A program made the translations under genes and the position numbers. DNA of 64,000 nt from assembly GCA_964545715.1 (NCBI GenBank), contig CAZJHX010000042.1:1-64000 (forward strand), written 5' to 3'. The number at the start of each line of letters is the position of its first letter. Position 1 is the stretch's first letter. The notes below the pieces were generated by a model. It was not told the origin of the DNA, did not search any database, and worked only from the letters and a program-made list of their open reading frames with translations. This DNA is from CAZJHX01 sp964545715. GTDB lineage: Bacteria > Myxococcota_A > UBA9042 > GCA-2863065. Positions 50,247-59,507 of this stretch are shown here, one piece after another.

Positions 50247-50636
50247 GCCGACTACTCGGGCAAGCTCCGCTGCGTCCACCTCGGTCCGGCCCTGGGCCAG
50301 CGCCTCTCGTGCCGCGTCCGGCTTGAAAAACGCCTGCTGCCTCGGCTCGTGACCGGGCCGGTAGCTGCGTGCCTGCATCACAAACGCGATCACCGGCACC
50401 AGACCCCGCCGCTGCTTACGGTACTGATAGACGGTTAGCGGGGTCGCGGCGACCGGGCCGCTCCAGCCGCTCTCTTCTATGGTCTCGCGCGCAGCCGCCT
50501 CTGAGGCCGTCTCGCCGGGGTCGATGCGCCCTTTGGGAAAGGTCCACCGTTTGGCGTCGCTCGTTCGGATGAGCAGAATCTCGATTGTGTCGCCTGCCTC
50601 ACGGATGCAGACTGTGGCGCTATGTCGAGCTTCCAT
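50166..50636 (-). CDS. NUDIX hydrolase
   Basis: 156 residues from ATG 50636. The Nudix box GRIDPGETASEAAARETIEESGW is intact, matching G-x5-E-x7-R-E-x2-E-E-x-G. Before it, KRWTFPKG fits the usual lead strand. After it, TVYQYRKQRRGLVPVIAFVM resembles the group acting on diadenosine or inositol polyphosphates. The protein is cytoplasmic. Two oddities: the 3' 81 bases lie antisense within the MopE-like gene, and the first 15 bases overlap the start of the divergent esterase gene. Regulation of these pairs must be tight if both genes are expressed. Confidence 0.85.
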   Translation of the reverse strand: MEARHSATVCIREAGDTIEILLIRTSDAKRWTFPKGRIDPGETASEAAARETIEESGWSGPVAATPLTVYQYRKQRRGLVPVIAFVMQARSYRPGHEPRQQAFFKPDAAREALAQGRTEVDAAELARVVGLASVDQLAVAGDVDLFAGQDLDEEGA

Positions 50637-52052
50637 ACCGCCATCGTAGCAGTCCTGGCGTCCTTGATGATCCTGGGCTGTGGAGCATCCGGTCCTCTTT
50701 TGGAGGGCACGGCGCGCGTGGCCGACGGCGTTGAGACGCCCGCTGAGAAGGGCACGCTGGTCGTGGGCTGGCTGCGCCCTGACGAGGCCGCCCGGTGGCG
50801 CAAAGGCGAGATCTCGCTGACACTCCTGGTCGAGCTGGTCCAGCGCTTTGTGCCGGTGCAAGCCGTGCGTCTGCCCGCGACATTTGAGGTCCCGTATCCG
50901 GGCGGCCCGGCTGTGCCGATCGCGTTCTTCGATTCGCAGCACAAGTTTTGGGAGAGCATGTTCGGCAGCGGCGTGCCGGGGAACCTGGTGGGCTTCGGAC
51001 CAGCGGCGGGCAAGGACCCCAAGGCGGGGGCCGTGTCCGATGTCGTCATGAAGACGGGCCCCAAGCCGCGGAAGCGCCCGGAAAACTGTGAGGGCGAGCG
51101 GCTGGAGCTGTTTGCGATCGACGCCCCTGACGTGGTCGGGCGCATGGGCAACGATCCCAAGCGCAAGGTGTGCGTGTTTTTGCCGCGCAGCTACGCGACT
51201 CAGCCGGCGCGCCGGTACCCGGTGATCTACGCGCTGCCCGGGCTGGGCGGCAACCACAGCAGCAGCTTTCGAAAAGGGCGCGGCATCCACACGATCCTCG
51301 ATGAGCTGTCCCGGCGCAGCGGGCGCGAGGCGATTCTGGTTGGCGTGGACACCAGCACCAAGCTCGGCAGCAGCTACCTGGTCGACTCTCCGCACACCGG
51401 GGCATACCGGCGCTTTTTGGCCGAGGCCGTGCCGGCGACCATCGACGCGCGGTATCGGACCATCGCCAAACCGACGGCGCGCGGGCTTTTCGGGCAGTCC
51501 ACGGGCGGCTTCAACGCGGTGGCCTTTGCCATGCGGGAGTCGGGCGTGTTTACCGCCGCGGGCGCTTCGGCGCCCGATGGTCTCGATCTGGAGGACTGGC
51601 TGGTCGACGCGGAGGGCAGGGTCCGCCCGCTGTGGCTCAAGTGGACCCGCCTGGAGGACGCCGTGGGAGGCTGGGGCCAGATGGTCAGCTACGCGTCGGA
51701 CTGGTCACCGGGCGCCGAGCGGGGCTTTTTGTGGCCCTACGATCTGGACGACGGCGAGGTCGATCGGGACCTGCTGGCCGGCTGGCTGAAGTACAGCCCG
51801 ATGCACATGCTGGAGCGCCCGGAGATTTTGGAGGCGGTGCGCACGCGACTGAACGGCCGGATCTTCATCGCGGTGGGCAGGGACGACGAGTTCAAGCTGT
51901 TCGAGCCTGCCGTCAAGTTCAGCAAGCGTCTAAAAGAGCTGGGCGTCGAGCACGGCTTCGTGGCGGCGCCGGGTGGTCACTTCAAGGGCATCATGGAGCG
52001 CTTTGTCGGCGCCCTGGGTCATCTGCTCAAGGTGCTGGATCCGTCCGCTTAA
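50622..52052 (+). CDS. Exported esterase (alpha/beta hydrolase), lipoprotein
   Basis: 476 residues. The signal MSSFHTAIVAVLASLMILGC has a good lipobox (Cys20) but little positive charge. After a 200-residue beta-rich N-terminal region, the esterase domain begins (YPVIYALPGLGGNHSSSF). The nucleophile elbow is GQSTGG. An acidic loop with SAPDGLDLED and a C-terminal FVAAPGGHFKGIMERF (putative catalytic His) follow. This matches the putative-esterase (S-formylglutathione hydrolase/antigen 85-like) fold. The substrate is unknown. Its stop overlaps the stop of the convergent cupin gene. Confidence 0.85.
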   Translation: MSSFHTAIVAVLASLMILGCGASGPLLEGTARVADGVETPAEKGTLVVGWLRPDEAARWRKGEISLTLLVELVQRFVPVQAVRLPATFEVPYPGGPAVPIAFFDSQHKFWESMFGSGVPGNLVGFGPAAGKDPKAGAVSDVVMKTGPKPRKRPENCEGERLELFAIDAPDVVGRMGNDPKRKVCVFLPRSYATQPARRYPVIYALPGLGGNHSSSFRKGRGIHTILDELSRRSGREAILVGVDTSTKLGSSYLVDSPHTGAYRRFLAEAVPATIDARYRTIAKPTARGLFGQSTGGFNAVAFAMRESGVFTAAGASAPDGLDLEDWLVDAEGRVRPLWLKWTRLEDAVGGWGQMVSYASDWSPGAERGFLWPYDLDDGEVDRDLLAGWLKYSPMHMLERPEILEAVRTRLNGRIFIAVGRDDEFKLFEPAVKFSKRLKELGVEHGFVAAPGGHFKGIMERFVGALGHLLKVLDPSA

Positions 52053-52384
52053 CGCGGGGGTGGCGCGGGCGATAGAATCGCCATCACGAGCAGCCGCTCC
52101 TGGGAGTCGTTGCGGATGCCGTGCGGCACGCCCTGCGGCGCGACCAGCGTGATGCCGGCCTCCATCGCGACCTCGCGGTCGTCCAGCAGGAAGACGCCGG
52201 ACCCCTCGATCACGTGATAGACCTTGTCCATGTCCGCGTGGGCGTGCAGCCGGTGCCCCTGCCCCGGCTCAAAGGCGTTCAACCCGACCAGCAGGTGCTC
52301 GGAGTGATAGAGCGTCGTCTTGCCCATCTTTTCGGGCTTGTACACGGCCTCGTCGGCCGCGCGAATCGGGCGTGGATGTTCCAT
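52049..52384 (-). CDS. Small cupin-domain protein
   Basis: 111 residues, cytoplasmic. It has the cupin motif pair: GHRLHAHADMDKVYHVIEG (His metal ligands and Glu) and then GVPHGIRND. Single-domain cupins of this length may be sensors, isomerases or oxygenases, so no substrate is proposed. It begins 6 bases after the upstream endonuclease-fold gene and is probably cotranscribed with it. The stop codons of this gene and the convergent esterase share TTAA. Confidence 0.85.
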   Translation of the reverse strand: MEHPRPIRAADEAVYKPEKMGKTTLYHSEHLLVGLNAFEPGQGHRLHAHADMDKVYHVIEGSGVFLLDDREVAMEAGITLVAPQGVPHGIRNDSQERLLVMAILSPAPPPR

Positions 52385-52390
52385 GCCCCT

Positions 52391-53143
52391 CTAATACACG
52401 CGGCGCAGCTTCACCACCACCGGATAGTGGTCGGAGCGGCCGGCTTTCATCACCCGCGCTTTGACGGCCTCCAGGCGCGGGCCGGCGTAAACGTGGTCCA
52501 GCGCCTGGGTCAGCTCGCCGTAGCGGGTGGGCCAGTGCCAGGTGCGGGTGTTGGGCTTCAGGTCGAAGAGGGCGTTGCGCATCTTGCGGTCCTCCAGCAG
52601 GTCCAGCGCGCCGCCTTTGGCCTCGTTGAAGTCGCCCAGGATGATCGTCGGCAGCTCCTTGGCCAAAAACGTCACGTAGTGCTGCATTTCGCTCAGGCGC
52701 AGGCCGCCGGTGGTGAAGAAGCCGCGGACCCACGAGCCCTTGTCGATGGGAGGGCGCAGGTGCACGTTGAGAGCTTGGACAGGGCCGATCGGGGTCTGCA
52801 CCACGACGCGCCAAGCAGGGAACCACTTGGTGGGCGCCGGGATATAGTCGGCGTCCTTGAAAGGGTACTTGGACAGCACCGCCAGGCCGCCGGCGCGCCC
52901 GTGATGCTTGAACAGGATGTGCGGGTAGACCTTGCGCAGCGCTCGGCGCAGGTGGCGCTCCCACCGGGGCGTGGTCTCCTGCAGAAACACCACATCGGCT
53001 TTGCCCTTGCGGATCGCGTTCACCGTCGCGCGGTCTCCGGCCATGCCGAAGTTGACGTTGTAGGTCATGACTGTGAGGTCAGCGGCCGCGGCGGCTTGGG
53101 GAGCCAGACCGAGAAGAAGAGCGGTCAAAAGCAGTTGTTTCAC
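52391..53143 (-). CDS. Secreted endonuclease/exonuclease/phosphatase-fold protein
   Basis: 250 residues. A cleavable signal (about 1-20, ending AAAAA) precedes the EEP fold: LTVMTYNVNFG, VVFLQET, GLAVLSKYPF, LNVHLRPP, TIILGDFNEA, and the C-terminal DHVYA and SDHYPVVVKL. The essential Asn, Glu, His and Asp residues of the family are present. It could cleave nucleic acid or a phospho-lipid/sugar substrate in the periplasm or outside; nothing distinguishes these. It is divergent from the AarF gene (50-base gap) and upstream of the cupin. Confidence 0.85.
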   Translation of the reverse strand: MKQLLLTALLLGLAPQAAAAADLTVMTYNVNFGMAGDRATVNAIRKGKADVVFLQETTPRWERHLRRALRKVYPHILFKHHGRAGGLAVLSKYPFKDADYIPAPTKWFPAWRVVVQTPIGPVQALNVHLRPPIDKGSWVRGFFTTGGLRLSEMQHYVTFLAKELPTIILGDFNEAKGGALDLLEDRKMRNALFDLKPNTRTWHWPTRYGELTQALDHVYAGPRLEAVKARVMKAGRSDHYPVVVKLRRVY

Positions 53144-53193
53144 GTGTTGTCTGACGCGCGCTGTTTGCCGCTTATTCCGGTATTGTCGCGTGG

Positions 53194-54528
53194 ATGACCG
53201 ACGATCGAAAGACGCTGAAGTCGATCGCGCAGGGCTTTCGCGGACGCACCCTCAAGACGGCGCGCATGGCGACCAAGGTGGGGTTCAAGGCGCTGAAGAA
53301 GACGCTGCGGCCCGACGCCACGCCGGCGGACGACAAGCGCGCGGAGGCCGAGATCTATGCGGCGGCCAACACGCTGCTGGACGAGATGAACGAGCTGAAG
53401 GGCCTGATGATGAAGTTTGGCCAGATGGCCAGCTACCTGGAGGGCGCGCTGCCGCCGCAGGCTCAGCAGGTGCTGTCCAGGCTGCAGGACCAGAGCACGC
53501 CGATGGAGGCCGACGCCGTGGCTGCGGTCGTCACCGAGCAGCTGGGCTCGCCGCCTGAAGAGGCGTTCGACACGTTTGAGCGGCAGCCGTTTGCCGCGGC
53601 GTCCATCGGCCAGGTGCACAAGGCCACCCTCGGTGGGCAGCAGCTGGCGGTCAAAGTGCAGTACCCCGGCATTCAGCGGGCCCTGGCGAGCGATTTGAAG
53701 ACAATGAGTGTGCTCGGGCGGCTCTCGACCACGCTCATGCCGGTCAGCGGCAAGGATCTCGTCAACGAGCTGCGTGACCGCATGCTGGAAGAGTGCGACT
53801 ACGAGGCCGAGGCGCGCAACCAGCAGCTGTTTCAGGGGCTGCTGTCCGGCTTCGAGGGGGCGTCCGTTCCGTCCGTGCGCGCCGACCGCAGCACCGGCCG
53901 CGTGCTGACGACGGAGTTTATGCCCGGCAGCGCCTTCTACGCTTTCTGCGAGTCCGCGCCGCCCGAGGTTCGTGACCGGGCCGCCACGCTCATCTTCGAT
54001 GTCTGCTTCACCTGTATTTTCCACCACTGCGTGTTCAACGCGGATCCCCACCCCGGCAACTATCTGTTCGCGCCCGACGGCGACGTCGTGTTTCTGGACT
54101 ACGGGTGCATCAAACACTTCGACACGGACTTTGTGGACGGCTGGAAGCGCCTGGCCCTGTCGGTGCTCAACGACGACAAGCCCAGCTTTAGAGATGCGAT
54201 GATCGGCACCGGGATGGTCATGCGGCCCAGGTCGTTCGACTTCGACTATCAGTGGGATGTGATGGAGTATCTGTACACGCCGTTCAAGTCCAAGGAGCCG
54301 TTCACGTACACCAATGAGTACGTGAAGAAGTCGTACGACTTGATGATGTGGAAGAACCCCAACAAGCTGCGTACGGGGATGCCGCCGGATTGGCTCTTTC
54401 TCAATCGCTTGCAGTGGGGCCTGAACTCGGTTTTGGCCCACATGAAGGCGACCGGCCCGTGGCCCCGCATCTGGCGTGCTGCCGTCGAGTCCAGGACGGC
54501 TCCGGTCGTCCAGTCCGGGGGGGCATAG
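53194..54528 (+). CDS. ABC1/AarF-type atypical kinase (UbiB family)
   Basis: 444 residues. The family's KxGQ motif (MKFGQM) and Ala-rich loop (AAASIGQVHKA) are present. Lys in LAVKVQYPG, the LEECDYEAEA Glu helix and HHCVFNADPHPGNYLF follow; FLDYGCIK takes the DFG role. It matches the UbiB-type family, whose members support quinone or lipid metabolism and use ATP in an atypical way. Unlike E. coli UbiB there is no strong C-terminal membrane helix, only a moderately hydrophobic end. The next gene starts 4 bases after this one. Confidence 0.9.
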   Translation: MTDDRKTLKSIAQGFRGRTLKTARMATKVGFKALKKTLRPDATPADDKRAEAEIYAAANTLLDEMNELKGLMMKFGQMASYLEGALPPQAQQVLSRLQDQSTPMEADAVAAVVTEQLGSPPEEAFDTFERQPFAAASIGQVHKATLGGQQLAVKVQYPGIQRALASDLKTMSVLGRLSTTLMPVSGKDLVNELRDRMLEECDYEAEARNQQLFQGLLSGFEGASVPSVRADRSTGRVLTTEFMPGSAFYAFCESAPPEVRDRAATLIFDVCFTCIFHHCVFNADPHPGNYLFAPDGDVVFLDYGCIKHFDTDFVDGWKRLALSVLNDDKPSFRDAMIGTGMVMRPRSFDFDYQWDVMEYLYTPFKSKEPFTYTNEYVKKSYDLMMWKNPNKLRTGMPPDWLFLNRLQWGLNSVLAHMKATGPWPRIWRAAVESRTAPVVQSGGA

Positions 54529-54532
54529 GGCC

Positions 54533-55057
54533 GTGGGCGCGCAGTTCGAGGAGGTTCAGCGTTTTCGCCAGCTGTGGGTGTGGGCGATCACGCTGCTGCT
54601 GGCCGCAGGCGCGACTGCATACGCTGCCGGCACGCTGTTCGAGAAGTACATTCTCGGTGCGCTGCAGCACAAACCGACGGCTGTGACTGTTCAGATGTTT
54701 GTCGCCATGGCGGCCACCGCCGTGCTGTGGGGGCTGATGGCGCTGATGTATGCAGCGCGGCTGGTGGTGAGTTTGAGTCGGGATGCCGTCGTGATCGTGT
54801 TCTATCCGTTCACGCGCGAGCATCGGGTGCCGCTGGTTCAGATCGCGCGCTGCGAGATCCGGGAGTATCAGCCGCTGGGCGACCACGGTGGGTGGGGCGT
54901 GCGCGTCGTGGGCGGCATGCGGACGTACACCGCCAGCGGAACGCGTGCCATCATGCTGACGCTGAAGTCGGGTGATGAGGTGCTGATCGGGACGCAGCGC
55001 CCGACCGAGTGGCACCGGGCGCTCACTGCGGCCTTGTCACGTGCCGACGATCTTTAG
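54533..55057 (+). CDS. Small two-helix membrane protein with PH-like domain
   Basis: 174 residues from GTG 54533. Two membrane segments are predicted (about 16-36 and 58-80: WAITLLLAAGATAYAAGTLF; MFVAMAATAVLWGLMALMY). The C-terminal 90 residues have the bacterial PH-like pattern, ending with DHGGWGVRVVGGMRTYTASG, IMLTLKSGDEVLIGTQRPTEW. The latter two segments match the DUF6141-type family. The domain faces the cytoplasm if the usual topology holds. It is cotranscribed with the AarF kinase gene (4-base spacing) and may be its membrane partner. Function is not established. Confidence 0.78.
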   Translation: MGAQFEEVQRFRQLWVWAITLLLAAGATAYAAGTLFEKYILGALQHKPTAVTVQMFVAMAATAVLWGLMALMYAARLVVSLSRDAVVIVFYPFTREHRVPLVQIARCEIREYQPLGDHGGWGVRVVGGMRTYTASGTRAIMLTLKSGDEVLIGTQRPTEWHRALTAALSRADDL

Positions 55058-55067
55058 GGAGGGTGTG

Positions 55068-57299
55068 ATGCGGTATCTGCTGGTAGTGATCGGATTTGTC
55101 CTGGCCGGGTGCGGCTCGTCTGACTCGGTGGCCGTTTGTGAGCCCGGGGCGACTCAGGCGTGCACTTGCCCGTCGGGGTCTGGAGCGCAGACCTGCGCTA
55201 ACTCCGGGAACAAGTGGCTGACGTGCGAATGTGCTGACGGCGGCACGACGGACGACACCACGACGACCGGCGACACCGGCGCCGACACGGGCGACACCGG
55301 CGATCCGACCGAGGAGACGGACACGGGCGCGGACACCGGCGAGCCGCTGTGCCCGGACGGCGACTGCGCCCCGTCCAGCGCCAAGATCATCACGCCTGTG
55401 GCGGACGCGGCGGTGTGTGGCGTCGTCACCATCGAAGCGACCGCGTCGGATGACAACGGCATCACCGTGATTCGCTTCGAGGTGGACGGGGTCCTGATCG
55501 GCACCGACGACGCGTCCCCGTATCAGCAGGAGTGGGACTCCGCGCTCGCGTCCGATGGCGAGCACACGATCGCCATCACGGCGTTTGACGCGAAACAGCA
55601 GTCGGCGGGCGACTCGATCACGGTGACGGTCTCCCAGACCGGAGAGGCCTGCGACGACAAGCCAAACGTCGTGATCACCGCGCCCTCCGCGGGCGGCGAC
55701 ACGGTGTACGTGACCGGGACTGTGGAGATCACCGCCGATGCGTCCGACGACGTGGGCGTGAAGAAGGTGGAGTTTTACGTGGACAACGCGCTGCTGGGCG
55801 AGGACACGTCGACGCCGTTTGCGCTGAGCTGGAAGAGCACGGACTTTGACGAGGGCGCGCACTCCCTCAAGGCCATCGCGTACGACACCGGCGGGCAGAC
55901 GGCCACCGCACAGCTGGAGGTGACGCTGGACCACACGGCGCCTAAGGTGACGATCGTGTCGCCCACGTCCACCACCTACACGGACCTCGTTCCGCTGGAG
56001 GCTGCGATCGTGGAGCCCTATGCGATCGCGTCGGTCGTCTTTCAGGTGAAGGGCCAGGCCGCTAAAACGCTGTACGAGCCGCCATGGAACTGGCAGGTCT
56101 CCGGGCTCGATCTGCCCAACGGCGTCAGCACCCTCGACGTGGTCGCCACGGACGGCGCCGGCAATGTGGGCAAGGCGGTCTCGGAGTTCTCGGTATGCAA
56201 CCCGCAGTGCGCGGGCAAGGTCTGCGGTAGCGACGGGTGTGGCGGTACGTGCGGCGACTGCGGCTGCGGTGAGGACTGCTTCGGCGGCGCCTGCGTATTC
56301 AACGCCTGCGTCGGCAAGGCGTGCGGCCCCGACGGCTGCGGCGGGACCTGCGGGACGTGTGACTGCGGGGAGACCTGCACTCCGGGGGCCACGTGTGTGT
56401 TCACCGCGTGCTCGGGTCAGGAGTGCGGCGATGACGGCTGCGGCGGGATCTGTGGCTTCTGCGGGCCCGGCGACTCCTGCGACGGCGCGGTCTGCGTCTG
56501 CTCGCCTTCCTGCGCGGGCGGTGCGTGCAACGACGGCTGCGGCGGAGCCTGCCCCGGGGCCCCGCCGGCGGTTGGATCGTCCCTCTTTGTCGGGCATATC
56601 GTGTCCCTGAGCGTGCCATCGGACGCGGCGACGTACGGCTGTGACGCCAACAACGACGGAAAGGTCGACGCGGATGACGGCACCTTCAATACGGTGCTGA
56701 CCGGCCCGCTGATCGGCGGCGTCGTGGACCTGAACCAGGGCCTGGCGGACAACATCGAGTCGGGCGCCACGATCTACCTGCTGGAGCTGTTTGACTACAT
56801 CGGGGCCGACACCGACAAGGCGTCGCTGCACATGTACCAGGGCTCGTCCATCTCGTTGCAGCCCGACCCCGCGTGCGGTGTGGGCCCGGACCTGGACGAC
56901 AGCTGCGACTGGCTGGTGGACCCCGCCTCGCTGGACGGCTGCATCGCGGCCACCAACGTCAACACGTCGGTTTCAGGCCAGACCCTGGCCGGCGGGCCCG
57001 ACGATACGAAGTTCCAGTTCCCCTTTGCGGGGTTGCCGCTCGATCTGCCGCTGAATGACGCGCGCGTCGGCGGCACCCTCGGGAGCGGCAGCAATTGGAT
57101 CACGGCAGGGCGCCTGTGCGGCAACTTCCCCAAGCAGGCGTTCTTGGACGCGGTCGAGGCCGCTTGCGTGGGGCCCAACCCGCCGAGCTTCTGCGCATTC
57201 AAGGCGCTGATCGGCAACATCTTCACCTGTGATCCATGCACCATCACGTTCCACTTCAGCGCCGTGGCGGCCGACAGCCTGACGCTCGGCACTCCCTGA
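55068..57299 (+). CDS. Lipoprotein with Ig-like domains and CGxDGCGGxC repeats
   Basis: 743 residues from ATG 55068; AGGGAGGG lies 4 bases upstream. The signal ends VLAGC. After a Cys-rich section (CEPGATQACTCPSGS) and a Thr/Asp/Gly linker (TGDTGADTGDTGDP) come three bacterial Ig-like domains (about 120-400: VKKVEFYVDNALLGED, IRFEVDGVLIGTDD). Four CGxDGCGGxCGxC modules follow (about 380-500). A 240-residue C-terminal domain (VGSSLFVGHIVSLSVPSD, SDGCIAATNVNTS) has few repeats and an EF-hand-like DANNDGKVDADDG. It probably extends from the cell surface. It is convergent with the TPR-kinase gene. Confidence 0.85.
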   Translation: MRYLLVVIGFVLAGCGSSDSVAVCEPGATQACTCPSGSGAQTCANSGNKWLTCECADGGTTDDTTTTGDTGADTGDTGDPTEETDTGADTGEPLCPDGDCAPSSAKIITPVADAAVCGVVTIEATASDDNGITVIRFEVDGVLIGTDDASPYQQEWDSALASDGEHTIAITAFDAKQQSAGDSITVTVSQTGEACDDKPNVVITAPSAGGDTVYVTGTVEITADASDDVGVKKVEFYVDNALLGEDTSTPFALSWKSTDFDEGAHSLKAIAYDTGGQTATAQLEVTLDHTAPKVTIVSPTSTTYTDLVPLEAAIVEPYAIASVVFQVKGQAAKTLYEPPWNWQVSGLDLPNGVSTLDVVATDGAGNVGKAVSEFSVCNPQCAGKVCGSDGCGGTCGDCGCGEDCFGGACVFNACVGKACGPDGCGGTCGTCDCGETCTPGATCVFTACSGQECGDDGCGGICGFCGPGDSCDGAVCVCSPSCAGGACNDGCGGACPGAPPAVGSSLFVGHIVSLSVPSDAATYGCDANNDGKVDADDGTFNTVLTGPLIGGVVDLNQGLADNIESGATIYLLELFDYIGADTDKASLHMYQGSSISLQPDPACGVGPDLDDSCDWLVDPASLDGCIAATNVNTSVSGQTLAGGPDDTKFQFPFAGLPLDLPLNDARVGGTLGSGSNWITAGRLCGNFPKQAFLDAVEAACVGPNPPSFCAFKALIGNIFTCDPCTITFHFSAVAADSLTLGTP

Positions 57300-57319
57300 G
57301 GCTTTCATGACACGCCTGT

Positions 57320-59392
57320 CTAGCAGCAGGCGGAGAGGGCCGCCAGCAGGTGCCCGGCCGTGGGATGGCGGTCCTCTCGGGCCTTGGACATCGCCACCTG
57401 CAGGTGCTCCGCAAACTGGTCCGGTAGCTCGGGGACCATGTCGCGTGCGTTGGGCGGCGGTGTGTTCATGTGATGCGCCAGGACGTCGCCTGTTGGGAAC
57501 GGCGGCTCGCCCGTCAGGCACGTGTAAAACATGGCGGCCAGGCTGTAGATGTCCGTGCGGCGGTCAATCGGGTCGCAGACGACCTGCTCGGGGCTCATGT
57601 AATAGGGCGTGCCGGCGATCATCATCGTCTGCTCCTTATGCACGTCGAGCGGCCGCGCCAGGCCGAAGTCCAGCAGCTTCACGACGCCGTCCCAGCTCAT
57701 CATGACGTTGGCAGGCTTGAGGTCGCGGTGCACGATGTGGCGCGCGTGCGCATAGTCGATCGCGTCGCACAGTGGCTTGGCGATGGCCAGCAGCTCGCGG
57801 TAGGACAGGCGGCCGCCAGCCTCTTTGAGCATAGCGCTGAGGTCACGTCCGTCGATCAGCTCCATGGTGTAGTGGACCGGCTCGGAGTTCTCGACGTCGT
57901 AGATCTGGATGATGCCGGGGTGGTTCAGCTTTGAGACCAGCTTGGCCTCTTCGCCGAAGCGCGCGCGAAGCTCGTCATCGCCGACCAGCTCCGGGTTCAA
58001 GAACTTGATGGCCACGTCGTGGCCCATGGCGCGGTCGTAGGCCTCGTAGACCTCGCCGCCCCCACCCACGCCGATCTGCTTGCCCAGCGTGTAGCGTTTC
58101 AGGGCGCTGCGCACCCAGGCCGGGCGTCCGCCAGAGCTGTTGTGGTTGCCGACCGGCTTGCTGCGGCGTCCCTCAACGGCAACGCCGCCTCCACCTGTCG
58201 TGTGACGGCGGTGGGTGGTCGTGCCGGCGAGCTTGGCCTCAATCGCGGCCGCACGGGCGGTGATCTCAGGCGACGTGAGCCCGGAGTTGACGAGCAGGGC
58301 CAGCGCGTCCAGCGCCTTTCTGTGGCGCCCGCACTGGTCTCTGAAGTCGGCCAGCTTCACGAACAGTCGTGCGTTTTCCTGCGACGGAATGCACTCGCCC
58401 AGATACACCTCCAGCGACGTACAGGCTCGCTGGTGGTCGCCCTTGCGCTCGTAAAGCGCCGCCAGCATGCGATTGGCGTCGGCAAACTGGGGCGTAAGCG
58501 GCGCCACGTCCTCCAGGTATGTGATGGCGGAGTCCACGTCCCGCACCTGGAGCGCCAGCTTGCCCGCGTCGTAGGCCATGCCCTTTCGGAAGAGGCAATA
58601 GGCGACCTTGGCGCCGTTCTTGACCCGCTGCCAACAGGCGCCGGCGCGGTCCCAGTCCTCGCCCTGCTCGAACATGTCGGCGGCGGCCTCGAACTGACCG
58701 GCGGCGCGCAGGACCCGCGCTGCCTGGGTGGGTGATCCGGCTCGCTTGTACATCTTCAGGGCCTGGTCCGGGCGCCCCGCTTTCTTGAATTGGACGGCGG
58801 CCTTTTCGAACTCCTGTGCGTCCACGAAGTAGCGCGCTGCCCGCTCGTGCTCGCTCTTCATCGCGCAGACCTCGCCCATGAGGTCTGCGGCGCGCTTTCG
58901 GTCGCCGATCTCGATGCACAGGTCGATCGCAGGCTGGTACAGCTCTGCGGCCAGATACGCATCGATGGCGCGCTTGTTCTCGCCGGCCATGCGGAAGTAC
59001 TCCGCCGCGTCGCCGAACTTGCCCAGCTTCAGCAGCAGCGCCGCGGCGCGGACAAACTGCTCCAGCTCAGTCCAGTGCTCTACCGCCTCTGCCAGCCGTC
59101 CCGCACCCTCCAGTCGCTGAGCGGCGTCTTGCAACGCGAACCGCGACTGGCCTGAGAGCTTGGTCGACCATGCACCCGGTGGAGCCGGTGCCCGCAACGC
59201 CTGCCCCGATGCGCCGTCCAGGCCGGCCTCCCGCGCGTCCAACACGCGGCGGCGCAGGCTCGCGCGCAACAGCGCCAGGCACAGCCCCAGGGCCATCAGC
59301 CCGAGGACGCCGGCTGCGGCGACCATCGGGTTGACCCACTGGTGTGACCCGTAAAGGAGGCCACTGGTCTGTCCGAGCGCGAGTGTGGTCAT
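57320..59392 (-). CDS. Membrane TPR-like solenoid with C-terminal Ser/Thr kinase
   Basis: 690 residues. One membrane segment (about 22-42: MVAAAGVLGLMALGLCLALL) is followed by a helical solenoid (about 85-390). Its units are of AAEYFRMAGENKRAIDAYLAA type, resembling tetratricopeptide or clathrin-repeat solenoids. The kinase domain occupies about 430-690: GVGGGGEVYEAYD (P-loop), VAIK, HRDLKPANVM, LLDFGLA, GTPYYMSPEQ. Having the solenoid on the membrane side of the kinase is unusual; most bacterial kinases place sensor repeats outside, after the kinase and a membrane helix. The 115-base AT-richer gap upstream is shared with a divergent kinase gene. Confidence 0.92.
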   Translation of the reverse strand: MTTLALGQTSGLLYGSHQWVNPMVAAAGVLGLMALGLCLALLRASLRRRVLDAREAGLDGASGQALRAPAPPGAWSTKLSGQSRFALQDAAQRLEGAGRLAEAVEHWTELEQFVRAAALLLKLGKFGDAAEYFRMAGENKRAIDAYLAAELYQPAIDLCIEIGDRKRAADLMGEVCAMKSEHERAARYFVDAQEFEKAAVQFKKAGRPDQALKMYKRAGSPTQAARVLRAAGQFEAAADMFEQGEDWDRAGACWQRVKNGAKVAYCLFRKGMAYDAGKLALQVRDVDSAITYLEDVAPLTPQFADANRMLAALYERKGDHQRACTSLEVYLGECIPSQENARLFVKLADFRDQCGRHRKALDALALLVNSGLTSPEITARAAAIEAKLAGTTTHRRHTTGGGGVAVEGRRSKPVGNHNSSGGRPAWVRSALKRYTLGKQIGVGGGGEVYEAYDRAMGHDVAIKFLNPELVGDDELRARFGEEAKLVSKLNHPGIIQIYDVENSEPVHYTMELIDGRDLSAMLKEAGGRLSYRELLAIAKPLCDAIDYAHARHIVHRDLKPANVMMSWDGVVKLLDFGLARPLDVHKEQTMMIAGTPYYMSPEQVVCDPIDRRTDIYSLAAMFYTCLTGEPPFPTGDVLAHHMNTPPPNARDMVPELPDQFAEHLQVAMSKAREDRHPTAGHLLAALSACC

Positions 59393-59507
59393 GATCTGTT
59401 TTATTTAGTCGGTACATATTTGCGGTCGCATAAGTTGGATTCGCGCGACGGGGCTCGTTTTGCGCACGACTTCGACTCTGCGCGCTGTGCGTGTTATTTC
59501 CAGGGTA
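59393..59507. promoter_or_regulatory. Divergent promoter region of two kinase genes
   Basis: The gap has an AT-rich island (59395-59445: GTTTTATTTAGTCGGTACAT and neighbours) in otherwise GC-rich DNA. No clean -35/-10 or -24/-12 pair could be assigned to either gene. It is listed only because both divergent genes must start from here. Confidence 0.35.
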
